Shown: piece by piece, positions 7,996 to 15,880 of the stretch
How positions within the stretch are numbered: position 1 is the first letter of the stretch
How the letters are laid out: every line of letters starts with the position of its first letter
NCBI GenBank assembly: GCA_964569055.1
Contig: CAZMSZ010000072.1
Coordinates: 1-24,540, forward strand
From: JAWLGW01 sp964569055
Lineage (GTDB): Bacteria; Planctomycetota; J058
DNA length: 24,540 bases
Direction: 5' to 3'
Translations under genes and position numbers: made by a program
The notes under the pieces: generated by a model
What the model saw: only the letters and a program-made list of their open reading frames with translations
Told to the model about the DNA's origin: nothing
Database searches by the model: none

Positions 7996-9615
7996 ATGCG
8001 CGCCACCTTGCTGCTCGCCGGAGTCCTCGTCGGCGCCACGTCCGCGCCCGCCTCCGCTCAGCCCGCCCCCGGCGAGTACGCCCTGTGGGGGCCCGAGTCC
8101 CAGGCCGGCCTCGAGGTGCACGCGGGGCCGGGCGGGCCCGAGCTGGTGCGGCGCGAGCGGGTGCTGGGCTGGACGGCGCCCCGGCTGTGGCGGTCCACCT
8201 CGGCGGCCGCGCGCGGCGACCGGCTGGAGGTGGTCTACGCGATCGACGCCTCCTACGCCCCGGGGCTGAGCGGGTCGCTCGAGCGGCGCCGCCGCGAGTG
8301 GGCCGAGGTCCGCCTGCGCGCCACCTACCGCCTGAGCGAGGGGGTCCTCCACGAGCTCGTCCGCGACCCCTCGCCGGAGCGCCGCTGGGGCTGGGCGACG
8401 CTGCGCACGCAGGGACGAGCGGTGGTGTGCCCCGACCCCCATGGGCTGACGCGGGTCGCGATCCACGGCGCGCCCGAGGACCGGGTCGACGTCGTGCTGA
8501 TCTCCGAGGGCTTCACCGCCCGTCGGCTCCGCGACTTCCGCTTCCAGGCCACGCAGGTGATCGCGGCCCTCCGCGCGACGCGCCCCTTCCGGGAGTACTG
8601 GCGCTACCTCAACGTGTACGTGCTCGAGCGAGCGGCCGCGCGCCCGGGCCTGCGCGAGACGCCCGCAGGGACGGCGCTGGGCACCACGATCCCGGGCGGC
8701 GAAGCCTTCGAGCACCTGCCGCGGATCGACTCGGGGCGCGCCCGCGCCGTCGCGCGCGAGGCGATCGGCGCCGAGCCGGACGTGGTGGTCCTGCTCACCT
8801 GGGCCAAGATGCGCTCGGTCTCGGACACGCCCGCGCGCGTGGTGGCGGTCGAGGCGCGGACCGTGGGCACGATCGCGCCCCTGGTGACGCTCCACGAGCT
8901 GGGTCACGCCCTGGGCGACCTCGACGACGAGTACGAGGAGCTCGAGCCGGGGCTCCTCGACTGCGAGCTCGTCGAGACGATCGACGCGCTGGGCGGGTTC
9001 GACCGCCCCAACGTCACCACCCACACCGACCGCGAGCGGATCCCCTGGGCCCACTGGGTACGGCCGCGCACCCCGCTCCCGACCCCGCCCGATAGCGACG
9101 CGGTGGGGCTGTTCGAGGGCGCCAACCGGCGCAACGCGGTGTGGTTCCGCCCGACCGCCAACTGCCGCATGCGCCAGCGGCAGCACCCGTTCTGCCCGGT
9201 GTGCGTCGAGGCGCTCGTGCTCGGGCTGTCCGAGCTGAGCTACCCGCTGCGCGCCCGCGCGCGCCGCGTCGACCGGGAGGCCTGGCGGCTCGAGGTGCGG
9301 ACGGCGGTCCCCGGCCGCCCCGAGATCACGTGGTACCTCGACGGGCGGCCGATCGCGGAGGGGCCCACCTTCGTCGCCCGCGCCGAGCACGCCAGCTACG
9401 AGGGCGCGCGGCTCGCGTGCCACGTGGTCGATCGGACCGCGCTAGTCCGGCGCGACGACCGCGGCCTGACACGGTTCGGCGTCGCGTTCCGCCTCGAGCA
9501 CGGCGGCCTGTTCGGCGGCGGGCTGGTGGTCCGCGGCCCGTATCGGCTGGCGCCAGGCGAGCCCGCGCGCCGCCTCCGGCGCGGACCGCCCACGACGCTC
9601 GGCGCACCCTGGTAG
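7996..9615 (+). CDS. Secreted peptidase M64 (IgA-peptidase M64-like) protein
   Basis: A 539-residue exported metallopeptidase. A signal peptide (MRATLLLAGVLVGATSAPASA, likely cut after residue 21) is followed by a beta-rich N-terminal domain to about residue 150. The M64 domain starts at RVDVVLISEGF and holds the zinc site HELGHALGDLDDEY (His300, Glu301, His304, with an Asp of the DDEY part as probable third ligand), then the cysteine-containing CRMRQRQHPFCPVC segment. The last 120 residues look like an Ig-like domain. Family members were named for IgA cleavage, but most environmental homologues have unknown substrates, so a general extracellular or periplasmic protease is the safe call. The start lacks a ribosome site; a small GC hairpin (7976-7988) lies just before it. 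It appears to be a single-gene unit. Confidence 0.9.
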   Translation: MRATLLLAGVLVGATSAPASAQPAPGEYALWGPESQAGLEVHAGPGGPELVRRERVLGWTAPRLWRSTSAAARGDRLEVVYAIDASYAPGLSGSLERRRREWAEVRLRATYRLSEGVLHELVRDPSPERRWGWATLRTQGRAVVCPDPHGLTRVAIHGAPEDRVDVVLISEGFTARRLRDFRFQATQVIAALRATRPFREYWRYLNVYVLERAAARPGLRETPAGTALGTTIPGGEAFEHLPRIDSGRARAVAREAIGAEPDVVVLLTWAKMRSVSDTPARVVAVEARTVGTIAPLVTLHELGHALGDLDDEYEELEPGLLDCELVETIDALGGFDRPNVTTHTDRERIPWAHWVRPRTPLPTPPDSDAVGLFEGANRRNAVWFRPTANCRMRQRQHPFCPVCVEALVLGLSELSYPLRARARRVDREAWRLEVRTAVPGRPEITWYLDGRPIAEGPTFVARAEHASYEGARLACHVVDRTALVRRDDRGLTRFGVAFRLEHGGLFGGGLVVRGPYRLAPGEPARRLRRGPPTTLGAPW

Positions 9616-9688
9616 CCCGCGCCGGTCCGGCCCTCCGCGCCGCCGCAAGAGGCGACACACGGAGCTCCTGACATCTCCCCTCGTCTCC

Positions 9689-9726
9689 GAGCTCTCGCGA
9701 AGGAGCAGCGCTGCCGGCGACAGCCG
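9689..9726. repeat. 38-bp direct repeat, copy 1
   Basis: Identical over 38 bp to 9807-9844, with looser similarity continuing for about 25 bases. It is built from adjacent short palindromes: GAGCTC, TCGCGA, CAGCGCTG and GCCGGC. The end of the copy with its right flank can fold into a hairpin: GCTGCCGGC at 9711-9719, loop GACA, then GCC, one bulged G, and GGCAGC. It is probably a dispersed intergenic repeat of this genome. Confidence 0.8.
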
Positions 9727-9772
9727 GGCAGCACCTCGCCGCGCGGATGCTCGCTCCCACAGGCGAAGGAGC

Positions 9773-9796
9773 TCTCTGCGACGCTGCGCCTCTGCG
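9773..9796. repeat. Three 8-nt periodic TCTGCG-like units
   Basis: TCTCTGCG, ACGCTGCG and CCTCTGCG follow one another without spacing between the two 38-bp repeats. Similar 7-8-nt TCTGCG tandems occur between genes in several bacterial groups with no agreed function; that comparison is from memory. Confidence 0.5.
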
Positions 9797-9806
9797 TCCC
9801 CTTCCG

Positions 9807-9844
9807 GAGCTCTCGCGAAGGAGCAGCGCTGCCGGCGACAGCCG
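9807..9844. repeat. 38-bp direct repeat, copy 2
   Basis: Exact second copy of 9689-9726, 118 bp downstream. Similarity continues after the identity block (a CAGC, then CTCGCCGCG and GGAT shared with small changes), so the full unit is about 60 bp. The right-flank hairpin is weaker here than in copy 1, with only GGC/GCC and GCTG/CAGC pairs kept. Confidence 0.8.
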
Positions 9845-9958
9845 ATCAGCGCGTCTCGCCGCGTCGGATCGCGATCGGCTCCGGGCCTCGCCGACCGCCC
9901 CGAGGTGCTGAGCCGGCTCGCGCAAGGGCAAGAGCAGGGCCCTCCAAGGGGGACGGGG

Positions 9959-10017
9959 TTCGCCCGAGCGGCGGAACCTGTTAGAACGGCACCCAGGCCG
10001 CGCACCGGCCCGGGAGG
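9959..10017 (+). promoter_or_regulatory. Candidate promoter and Shine-Dalgarno of the M14-like gene
   Basis: TTCGCC (9959-9964) and TAGAAC (9982-9987), 17 bases apart, with TG one base before the -10 box, form a plausible extended -10 promoter. GGGAGG (10012-10017) lies 4 bases before ATG 10022 and decides that start over an in-frame upstream codon. The Shine-Dalgarno is convincing; the promoter is tentative. Confidence 0.4.
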
Positions 10018-10021
10018 CGAC

Positions 10022-12622
10022 ATGAGGCACGCGGGACGCTCGCTCGCCGGCGCGTTGCTGGCGCTCCTGCTCGCGCCGGTCGCTTCTTGGGCGCAGCCGG
10101 TCCCGGTCGGGCCGGACCTCGACCGCCCGCCGGGGACCCGCACCCGAACCGCCGAGGAGGCGCGGCGCTACTCCACGGGGCCCGACGAGCTGCAGCCGGC
10201 GATCGAGCGGCCGCCGGGGTTCCGCGAGCTCGGCGCGGCCGAGGCCGAGGCCATGCTCCGCGAGCTGCGCGAGGCGCTGAGCGAGGAGCGCTCGCTCGAG
10301 TCGCTCCGGCCCGGGCTCGAGGACTACCGCGCCGTCATGGCGCGCCTCGAGCGGGCCGTGGCGGCCAGCGGCGGCGCGCTCCGGCTCGAGACGATCGGCA
10401 CGGTCCACGGCCTGCCCGTGAAGGCGGTCCGCGCGGTGGGCGCGCCGCCCGCGCCCGACGGCGGGATTCGGCCGCGGGTCTTGATCCTGGGCGGGGTCCA
10501 CGCGGGCACCGAGAAGGCGGGCTTCGAGTCGGCCACCCGGTTCGTGGAGGCGGCCGCCAAGGACCCCGCGCTGCGCGCCCGGTTCGACCTCACCTTCGTG
10601 CCGCTGGTCAACCCGACGGCGCTGGTGCTCGGCACGCGCGAGAACGCGCGCGGCGTCGACATCAACCGCACGTTCGAGGAGGGGCGGACCCAGCCCGAGT
10701 CGCGCGTCCTCATGGAGTGGAGCCGCGGCAAGACGTTCGACATGGCGCTCGACCTGCACACCGCCGGCGACCCCGGCCGCGACGGGTTCTTCTTGATCCG
10801 GGCCAAGCCCGACGGTGGGCTGGGGGCCCGCATGATGAGCGCGCTCCCCTCGGCGGCGCTCCTCGACGCGCCCGGCGCGCCCGGCGAGGCGCGGGTCGGG
10901 CCGTATCTGCTGTATGGCGTCGGCCTGTCGGAGATCGAGTCGATCCGCGGCACGACCATGGACCTGTTGGTCCGGGCCGGGACGCCCTACGCCTACGTGT
11001 TCGAGGCCCCGACCCGCGCCGACCCCAAGGTGCAGGTCGACCTCACCCTGCGCTTCCTCCGCTCCGCCCTGCACAACGCGCGGGCGTACGGCCGGTTCGA
11101 GCGGCCCGCCCTGGCGCGCGAGGAGGCGCGGCCCGAGGAGGCGCGCGCGGAGCGCGGACCGGCAGAGCCCGCGCGCGCAGCGGAGCCCGCCGCGCCGGAG
11201 GTCGATCCCGCGCTGCTCGACCCCTACCGCCGCGCCGACGGGACGCTCGACTGGGGTCGCCTGACCCGCGCGCGCGTGCTCCCCGAGGTGGGCGGCCTGG
11301 CGCACTTCGGCCTGGCGCTGTTCCTCAAGGAGGTCGCGGTGGTCGCCGCGACCGGCGACCGGGTGCGGATCGAGGAGTTCTTCGACGGCCTGCTCACGAC
11401 CGACTTCTACGCGCAGTACGGGCTGTTCGTGGCCGGCGCGCGCGTGGGCGAGGTGGCCTACGTCAAGACGCTGCAGCGCTACGTCCGCCCGCGCTTCGTC
11501 AACGGGCTCCTCAAGACGAACCTGGCCCTGGCGGCGGGCCTCGCCCTGCCGAGCATCGTGGACGGCAGCTTCACCGGCCGCTCGTTCGCGATCTCGCTCG
11601 CCTCGCTCGGCCTCTCGACCGCGGCGGTGCGCACCGGCGTGGCCGGGATCCGCTGGGTGGTCGAGCTGAAGCAGGCGCGGCGGGCGGGGCTGCTGGCCCG
11701 GATCGGCGCCAGCCGCTTCGCGCGCGCCGGCGGCTGGTTCTACACGGCGGCGGAGCTGGCGGTCGTGTTGTACCTCGCCGAGGAGCTCGAACAGCTCGCC
11801 GACGAGCGGCTGGCCCTGGCGGAGTCGCGCGCGGCGGTCGCCGCCGCGGCGCGCGCGCTGATCGCCGCCGCCAACGACCCGGCCGCCACGCCCGAGGCGC
11901 TCCGCGCGCAGGCGGCGCGTCACGCCGCGGCCTGGGCGGAGCACCGCAACTTCCTCTACGCGCCGCTCCAGCGCGACGAGGCGCTCCTGGCGGCCCGCCT
12001 GGAGCGGCTGGCGGATCGGGCCAAGGTCCTGGGCGACGAGCGGGCCGCGGCCCTCGCGCGGCTCGCCGATCACCCCGCCCTGCGGGCCAACGTCGAGCGC
12101 CGCCACGGCTCGCTCGAGGCCTACGCCGCCGCCCGCGCGAGCGCGGACGAAGCCGAGCTCCAAGGCGACCTCGAGGGGGCGCTCGCCGCCTACGAGCGTG
12201 ACCGCGCCGCCCACCTGGCGGAGATCTACGGCGAGGGTCGGCGGGAGACGCCGCTCCTGGCCGTGGTCGAGCACCGCGACTGGCTGCTCGCCGGCGGCGC
12301 GGCCGGCGCCCCGGGCGACCCGTACGGCGAGCGGGCCGACCTGTTCGCGCGCTGGGGACGCAGCCGGGCCCGCGGCCACCTCGACGACGCGCTGGGAGCC
12401 GCGTCGCGCAACCGGCTGCAGGCCTACGACGACGAGCGCGAGCTGCTGAGCGCCTTGGCGCGCGGCCAGCGGGCGCGCGGCCGCGGCGACCTCGCGCAGG
12501 TCCTCGAGGACGCCGCCGCGCGCGCGAGCGCCGTGCAGGAGGCCGACCGCCGCCTGTTCGACGAGACGACCCGCGAGGGGCTGATCGACCGGCTCCGGGA
12601 GGCGGCGCCCGCGGGGCGTTGA
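10022..12622 (+). CDS. Exported M14-like zinc carboxypeptidase fused to a membrane and helical C-terminal region
   Basis: An 866-residue protein. The start at 10022 is set by the GGGAGG site and by the signal peptide it exposes (RSLAGALLALLLAPVASWAQ). Residues 60-375 are M14-carboxypeptidase-like: RVLILGGVHAGTEKAG (His160, Glu164), ENARGVDINRTF (Asn215, Arg216), ALDLHTAGDP (His246) and YAYVFEAPTR with the presumed catalytic Glu328. The first zinc motif is HxxxE, not the usual HxxE, so metal binding may be altered. A linker rich in Ala/Arg/Glu/Pro follows. Residues about 490-590 contain hydrophobic segments that could be several membrane helices, and from about 590 to the end the protein is Ala/Arg/Glu-rich and strongly helical. 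I do not recognise the tail as a known domain. It is first of three plus-strand genes; its TGA overlaps a possible TTG start of the next. Confidence 0.85.
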   Translation: MRHAGRSLAGALLALLLAPVASWAQPVPVGPDLDRPPGTRTRTAEEARRYSTGPDELQPAIERPPGFRELGAAEAEAMLRELREALSEERSLESLRPGLEDYRAVMARLERAVAASGGALRLETIGTVHGLPVKAVRAVGAPPAPDGGIRPRVLILGGVHAGTEKAGFESATRFVEAAAKDPALRARFDLTFVPLVNPTALVLGTRENARGVDINRTFEEGRTQPESRVLMEWSRGKTFDMALDLHTAGDPGRDGFFLIRAKPDGGLGARMMSALPSAALLDAPGAPGEARVGPYLLYGVGLSEIESIRGTTMDLLVRAGTPYAYVFEAPTRADPKVQVDLTLRFLRSALHNARAYGRFERPALAREEARPEEARAERGPAEPARAAEPAAPEVDPALLDPYRRADGTLDWGRLTRARVLPEVGGLAHFGLALFLKEVAVVAATGDRVRIEEFFDGLLTTDFYAQYGLFVAGARVGEVAYVKTLQRYVRPRFVNGLLKTNLALAAGLALPSIVDGSFTGRSFAISLASLGLSTAAVRTGVAGIRWVVELKQARRAGLLARIGASRFARAGGWFYTAAELAVVLYLAEELEQLADERLALAESRAAVAAAARALIAAANDPAATPEALRAQAARHAAAWAEHRNFLYAPLQRDEALLAARLERLADRAKVLGDERAAALARLADHPALRANVERRHGSLEAYAAARASADEAELQGDLEGALAAYERDRAAHLAEIYGEGRRETPLLAVVEHRDWLLAGGAAGAPGDPYGERADLFARWGRSRARGHLDDALGAASRNRLQAYDDERELLSALARGQRARGRGDLAQVLEDAAARASAVQEADRRLFDETTREGLIDRLREAAPAGR

Positions 12623-12681
12623 CCGACGTCGAGCGCGCGCCGCCAATGGCGCGTGCGCCGCGGAGCGGGCATGCTCCCCCC

Positions 12682-14229
12682 GTGGACGCGCGGCGACGGG
12701 AGCTGGAGCGAGCGGGGGCGAGCGGCGACCTCGACGCGGCGAGTCGCCTGCTGATCGAGCGGCTCCGCGCCGAGGAGCTGGCTCCCGAGGCGCTCGAGCT
12801 GGCGGCGCTGTGCGGCGACGCGGCGGCCGCCCGGCTGACGAGCCTCTCGCCGCCCGCCGACAGCGAGGCCTGGTTCGAGCTGCTCGTCGCTCGTGGGCCG
12901 AGCGTCGCCGCCCGCGCCGCGCTCCTCGCGGCCGGGAACATCGAGCTGCGCCTGTACGGCTCGAACGCCCGCTTCGACGGCCCCGACGACGCGCTCCTGC
13001 TCGTGCTCGAGCGGCTGGCGGCCTTCCTGCGCCAGCCCGGCGACGAGCGGCGGGCGTCCCTCCGTGAGGCGGTCGCCGCCGTCGACCCGGAGGGCGCGGT
13101 CCATCCTTGGGGGATCCGCGCGGCGCTCACGGCCAGCGTTCACGCCGCGCTCGTGGTGTGCGAGCCGGACTACGCGCTGGCCCACCTGCGCGAGGTCGTC
13201 ACGACGGCCTGCGGCGGCGTGCTCGGCGCCGAGCTGACGCCCGTGCGTCGCGCGGTCGACCAGGCGCTCGTCGCCTGGGCCCTGGAGGGCGAGGACCCGG
13301 CCGCGTCCTACGCCCGGCGCGGCGAGCGGCTGGGGCGGGTGCACGGCCTGGTGCGCGGGCTGGCCCCGCTCCGGGACGGCCGCCTGGTGGTGGCCTCGAG
13401 CGACCGCCGCCTGGCCACGCTCGAGCTCGCCTCGGGACGCCCGCTCGAGCCGGCGGCCCGCCTCGCCCACGACCCCTACGCCCTCGCCGTGGACCCCGGC
13501 GAGGAGCGCCTCGCGGTCGGCGACGCCCAGGGCGAGGTGACCGTGTGGCGCGCCGCCGACCTCGCGCTCGTGGCGGGCTTCGCGACCGGCGAGGCGGTCC
13601 ACCAGCTCGCCCTCCTCGACGGTGACCGCCTGCTCGTGGTGAACGGCGCGGGGGTCGCCGTGTGGAGCGCGGCCGGCGCCCGCCTGGAGCAGGTCCCCGC
13701 CGAGCCGGGCGCGCGCGGGCTGGCGCTCCTCCCCTCGGGCCTCGCCGCGTGCGGCGGGCCCGACGGGCGTCCGCTCCGGTTCGACCCTCGCGTCCCCCAC
13801 GACCGCGTGCAGCTCGGCGCGAGCGAGGACGGCGGCGCGGCGATCACCGACCTCGTCGCCGCGGGCGCGCGCCTGATCTCGATCCATGTCGACGGCGGGA
13901 TCGGGGTGTGGGACCCCGCCAGCGGCGCGGCGCTGGGGAGGGCCCCCGGCGCGGGTCAGCAGGTGTACGGCGCCGCCGCGTCCCCCGACGGGGCTCGGCT
14001 CGCGCTCGCTGGGGCGGACGGGGCCGTGCGCGTGCTGGAGATCGCCGCGCCCGCCGGCGCGCAGGGCTCGCTGACGCTGCGCGAGCTCGCCACCTGGCAG
14101 ACCCCCGGGGTGCTGCTCGCGGCCGCCTTCAGCTCGGATGGCGCGCTCGTCCTCTCGGGCGCGCGCAGCGGCGCGATCCGCCGGCACGAGCTCGACCCCG
14201 AGCGTCGCGCGCCAGGCGCGGGCCAGTAG
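12682..14229 (+). CDS. WD40-type beta-propeller protein with a helical N-terminal domain, function unknown
   Basis: A protein of about 515 residues when started at GTG 12682. The N-terminal 200 residues are helical and begin RRRELERAGASGDLDAASRL, then LELAALCGDAAAARL, a repeat-like pattern I recall from planctomycete and myxobacterial proteins of unknown function. From about residue 210 on, six or seven blades of a WD40-like propeller follow, with units such as VTVWRAADLALV, IGVWDPASGAALG and DGAVRVLEIA. No signal peptide is seen with this start, so it is probably a cytoplasmic protein-binding scaffold. Other in-frame starts are TTG 12619, overlapping the previous stop, and ATG 12646; none has a good ribosome site. 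GTG 12682 was preferred because the conserved-looking domain begins there. It is downstream of the M14-like gene and 11 bases before an ABC-F gene. Confidence 0.83.
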   Translation: MDARRRELERAGASGDLDAASRLLIERLRAEELAPEALELAALCGDAAAARLTSLSPPADSEAWFELLVARGPSVAARAALLAAGNIELRLYGSNARFDGPDDALLLVLERLAAFLRQPGDERRASLREAVAAVDPEGAVHPWGIRAALTASVHAALVVCEPDYALAHLREVVTTACGGVLGAELTPVRRAVDQALVAWALEGEDPAASYARRGERLGRVHGLVRGLAPLRDGRLVVASSDRRLATLELASGRPLEPAARLAHDPYALAVDPGEERLAVGDAQGEVTVWRAADLALVAGFATGEAVHQLALLDGDRLLVVNGAGVAVWSAAGARLEQVPAEPGARGLALLPSGLAACGGPDGRPLRFDPRVPHDRVQLGASEDGGAAITDLVAAGARLISIHVDGGIGVWDPASGAALGRAPGAGQQVYGAAASPDGARLALAGADGAVRVLEIAAPAGAQGSLTLRELATWQTPGVLLAAAFSSDGALVLSGARSGAIRRHELDPERRAPGAGQ

Positions 14230-14232
14230 GAT
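14227..14232 (+). promoter_or_regulatory. Candidate -10 element for leaderless start of the second ABC-F gene
   Basis: TAGGAT (TANNNT type) lies 8 bases before ATG 14241, the spacing expected for a leaderless transcript, and its TAG is also the stop codon of the propeller gene. There is no Shine-Dalgarno before 14241. It could simply be read-through transcription with a weak ribosome site. Confidence 0.3.
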
Positions 14233-14240
14233 CTGCGCCC

Positions 14241-15866
14241 ATGCTGTTCGTCGACGACCTGACCATCCGCTACGGGGAGCGCCCGCTCCTCGACGGGGTC
14301 TCCTTCCGGATCAACGAGGGGCAGCGCGTGGCGCTGGCCGGGCGCAACGGCCAGGGCAAGTCCACCCTGTTCCGCGCGCTGGTGGGCGAGCTCGCCCCCG
14401 AGAAGGGGCGGATCGAGCTCGACAAGGGGCGCACGCTCGGCTACCTGCCGCAGGACGTCCGCCCGCCCGAGAGCGATCGCACGGCGATCGCCGAGGTCAT
14501 GGAGGCCGTGAGCGAGGTGGCCGCGCTCGAGGCCGAGGTCGAGCGGCTGACCGAGGCCCTGGGCGAGGACCCCGAGGACGAGGCGATCCTCGAGGCGTAC
14601 GGGAAGGCGCAGGCGCGGTTCGAGGCGCTGGGCGGCTACGAGCTCGACGCGCGGGCCCGCACGATCATGGACGGGCTCGGCTTCACGCAGGCCCGCATGG
14701 ACACGCCGCTGCGCCAGCTCTCGGGCGGGTGGCTGATGCGCGTGCAGTTGGCGCGGATCCTGCTGCAGCGCCCCGACCTGCTGATCCTCGACGAGCCCAC
14801 CAACCACCTCGACATCGAGGCGCGCGAGTGGCTGCTCGACTTCCTCGAGCAGTTCGAGGGTGGCGTGCTGCTGACCAGCCACGACCGCTACTTCCTCGAC
14901 GCGCTGATCGACCGCGTGCTCGAGGTGGAGCTCGGCCGGCTCGAGGTCTACCACGGCAACTACTCGGCGTTCGAGGTCGAGAAGGTCGAGCGGCGCGAGC
15001 GGCTCAAGGCCTCCTACGAGCGCCAGCAGAAGGAGATCAAGGCCCACCAGGAGTTCATCGACCGCAACCGGGTCAACGCCGCCACCGCCCGCATGGCCCA
15101 GAGCCGGGTCAAGCTGGTCGAGAAGATGGAGAAGATCGAGCTCCCCCCCGAGCCGCCCGCCAACGTGCGCCTCCGCTTCCCCGAGCCCGCCAAGAGCGGC
15201 CACGTCGCGTTCCGCCTGGCCGGAGTGGGCAAGCGCTACGGAGACCTGCGCGTGTTCTCGGGGCTCGACCTCGAGCTGGTGGCCGGCAGCCGGCTGGCGG
15301 TGACCGGCGTGAACGGGGCCGGCAAGTCGACGCTGCTCAAGCTGCTCTCGGGGCGCGAGGAGCCGACCGAGGGCGAGCTGACCCTCGGCCACGACGTGCG
15401 GCTGCAGTACTTCTCGCAGTACACCGACGACCTCGAGGGCGAGGGCGAGCGGACCCTGCTCGACCTGGTGCAGGCCAGCGCCCCGCCCACCCCGCCCGTC
15501 CCGCTGCGCACCCTGCTCGGCAGCTTCCTGTTCAGCGGCAACGACGTGTTCAAGCAGGTCGAGGTGCTCTCGGGCGGCGAGCGAGCGCGCCTCAAGATCG
15601 CCCGCATGCTGCTGCAGCCCGGCAACGTGCTCGTGCTCGACGAGCCGACCAACCACCTCGACATCCACAGCCAGGGCGTGCTGCTGCGCGCGCTGCAGGA
15701 CTTCGGCGGCACCGTGATCTTCGTGTCGCACGACCGCCAGTTCGTGCGCGAGCTCGCGACCGCCGTGCTCCACATCGAGGACGGGCGCGCGCGCCACTAC
15801 CCGTGCGACTACGAGCAGTTCCGCTGGCGCCGCGCGCAGGACGCCAAGGGCGCGAAGGCCCGCTAG
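14241..15866 (+). CDS. ABC-F family ATP-binding protein (YheS/Uup-like)
   Basis: A 541-residue duplicated-ATPase ABC-F protein, expected to act in the cytoplasm on ribosomes. Domain 1 has GRNGQGKST (34-42), the tryptophan-containing signature LSGGWLMR typical of the first domain in YheS-like members, and LLILDEPTNHLDIEA. The linker is a charged helical pair (KVERRERLKASYERQQKEIK, then NRVNAATARMAQSRVK). Domain 2 has GVNGAGKST (356-364), LSGGERARLK and LVLDEPTNHLDIHS, closing with VSHDRQFVRELATAVL. There is no long C-terminal extension. It differs clearly from the ABC-F protein at 5300-7012 in arm region and linker, so the two are different subfamilies and not a recent duplication. The gene is last in a plus-strand series and converges on the gene ending at 15881, 14 bases away. 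Confidence 0.93.
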   Translation: MLFVDDLTIRYGERPLLDGVSFRINEGQRVALAGRNGQGKSTLFRALVGELAPEKGRIELDKGRTLGYLPQDVRPPESDRTAIAEVMEAVSEVAALEAEVERLTEALGEDPEDEAILEAYGKAQARFEALGGYELDARARTIMDGLGFTQARMDTPLRQLSGGWLMRVQLARILLQRPDLLILDEPTNHLDIEAREWLLDFLEQFEGGVLLTSHDRYFLDALIDRVLEVELGRLEVYHGNYSAFEVEKVERRERLKASYERQQKEIKAHQEFIDRNRVNAATARMAQSRVKLVEKMEKIELPPEPPANVRLRFPEPAKSGHVAFRLAGVGKRYGDLRVFSGLDLELVAGSRLAVTGVNGAGKSTLLKLLSGREEPTEGELTLGHDVRLQYFSQYTDDLEGEGERTLLDLVQASAPPTPPVPLRTLLGSFLFSGNDVFKQVEVLSGGERARLKIARMLLQPGNVLVLDEPTNHLDIHSQGVLLRALQDFGGTVIFVSHDRQFVRELATAVLHIEDGRARHYPCDYEQFRWRRAQDAKGAKAR

Positions 15867-15877
15867 CCCGGGCTAGC
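15862..15877. terminator. Perfect 16-bp palindrome between convergent genes, possible bidirectional terminator
   Basis: GCTAGCCCGGGCTAGC is a perfect palindrome (6-bp stem, CCGG loop) that includes the TAG stop of the ABC-F gene and fills most of the 14-base gap to the convergent stop at 15881. It could form a hairpin in both transcripts. There is no T-run on either side, so classical intrinsic termination is not supported. Confidence 0.35.
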
Positions 15878-15880
15878 CGC

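Larger units (their letters stand above)
9616..10021. other. 406-bp gene-free region with repeats and the promoter region of the M14 gene
   Basis: No credible gene is seen on either strand. It holds two identical 38-bp direct repeats (9689-9726, 9807-9844), an 8-nt periodic TCTGCG stretch between them (9773-9796), and a candidate promoter plus ribosome site for the gene at 10022. No clear intrinsic terminator follows the M64 gene. Confidence 0.7.

Noticed and set aside
9689..9844. CRISPR-like pair of 38-bp repeats
   Set aside because: Only two copies with an 80-base interval that itself contains repeat-like sequence, and no cas genes.
9905..10021. Upstream in-frame start for the M14-like protein
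   Set aside because: It would bury the signal peptide and lacks a ribosome site, whereas 10022 has GGGAGG and exposes the signal peptide.
9442..10143. Minus-strand gene across the 38-bp repeat region
   Set aside because: The predicted protein repeats the same short peptide from the DNA repeat (LSPAALLLRES), lacks a ribosome site and matches no family.
9326..12646. 1106-codon antisense open frame on the minus strand
   Set aside because: It is a shadow of GC-rich coding sequence: Arg/Ala/Gly/Leu-rich, without recognisable domains, opposite the well-supported M14 gene. Similar long antisense frames at 5021-7243, 13956-15797, 14138-17800 and 21989-23992 were rejected for the same reason.
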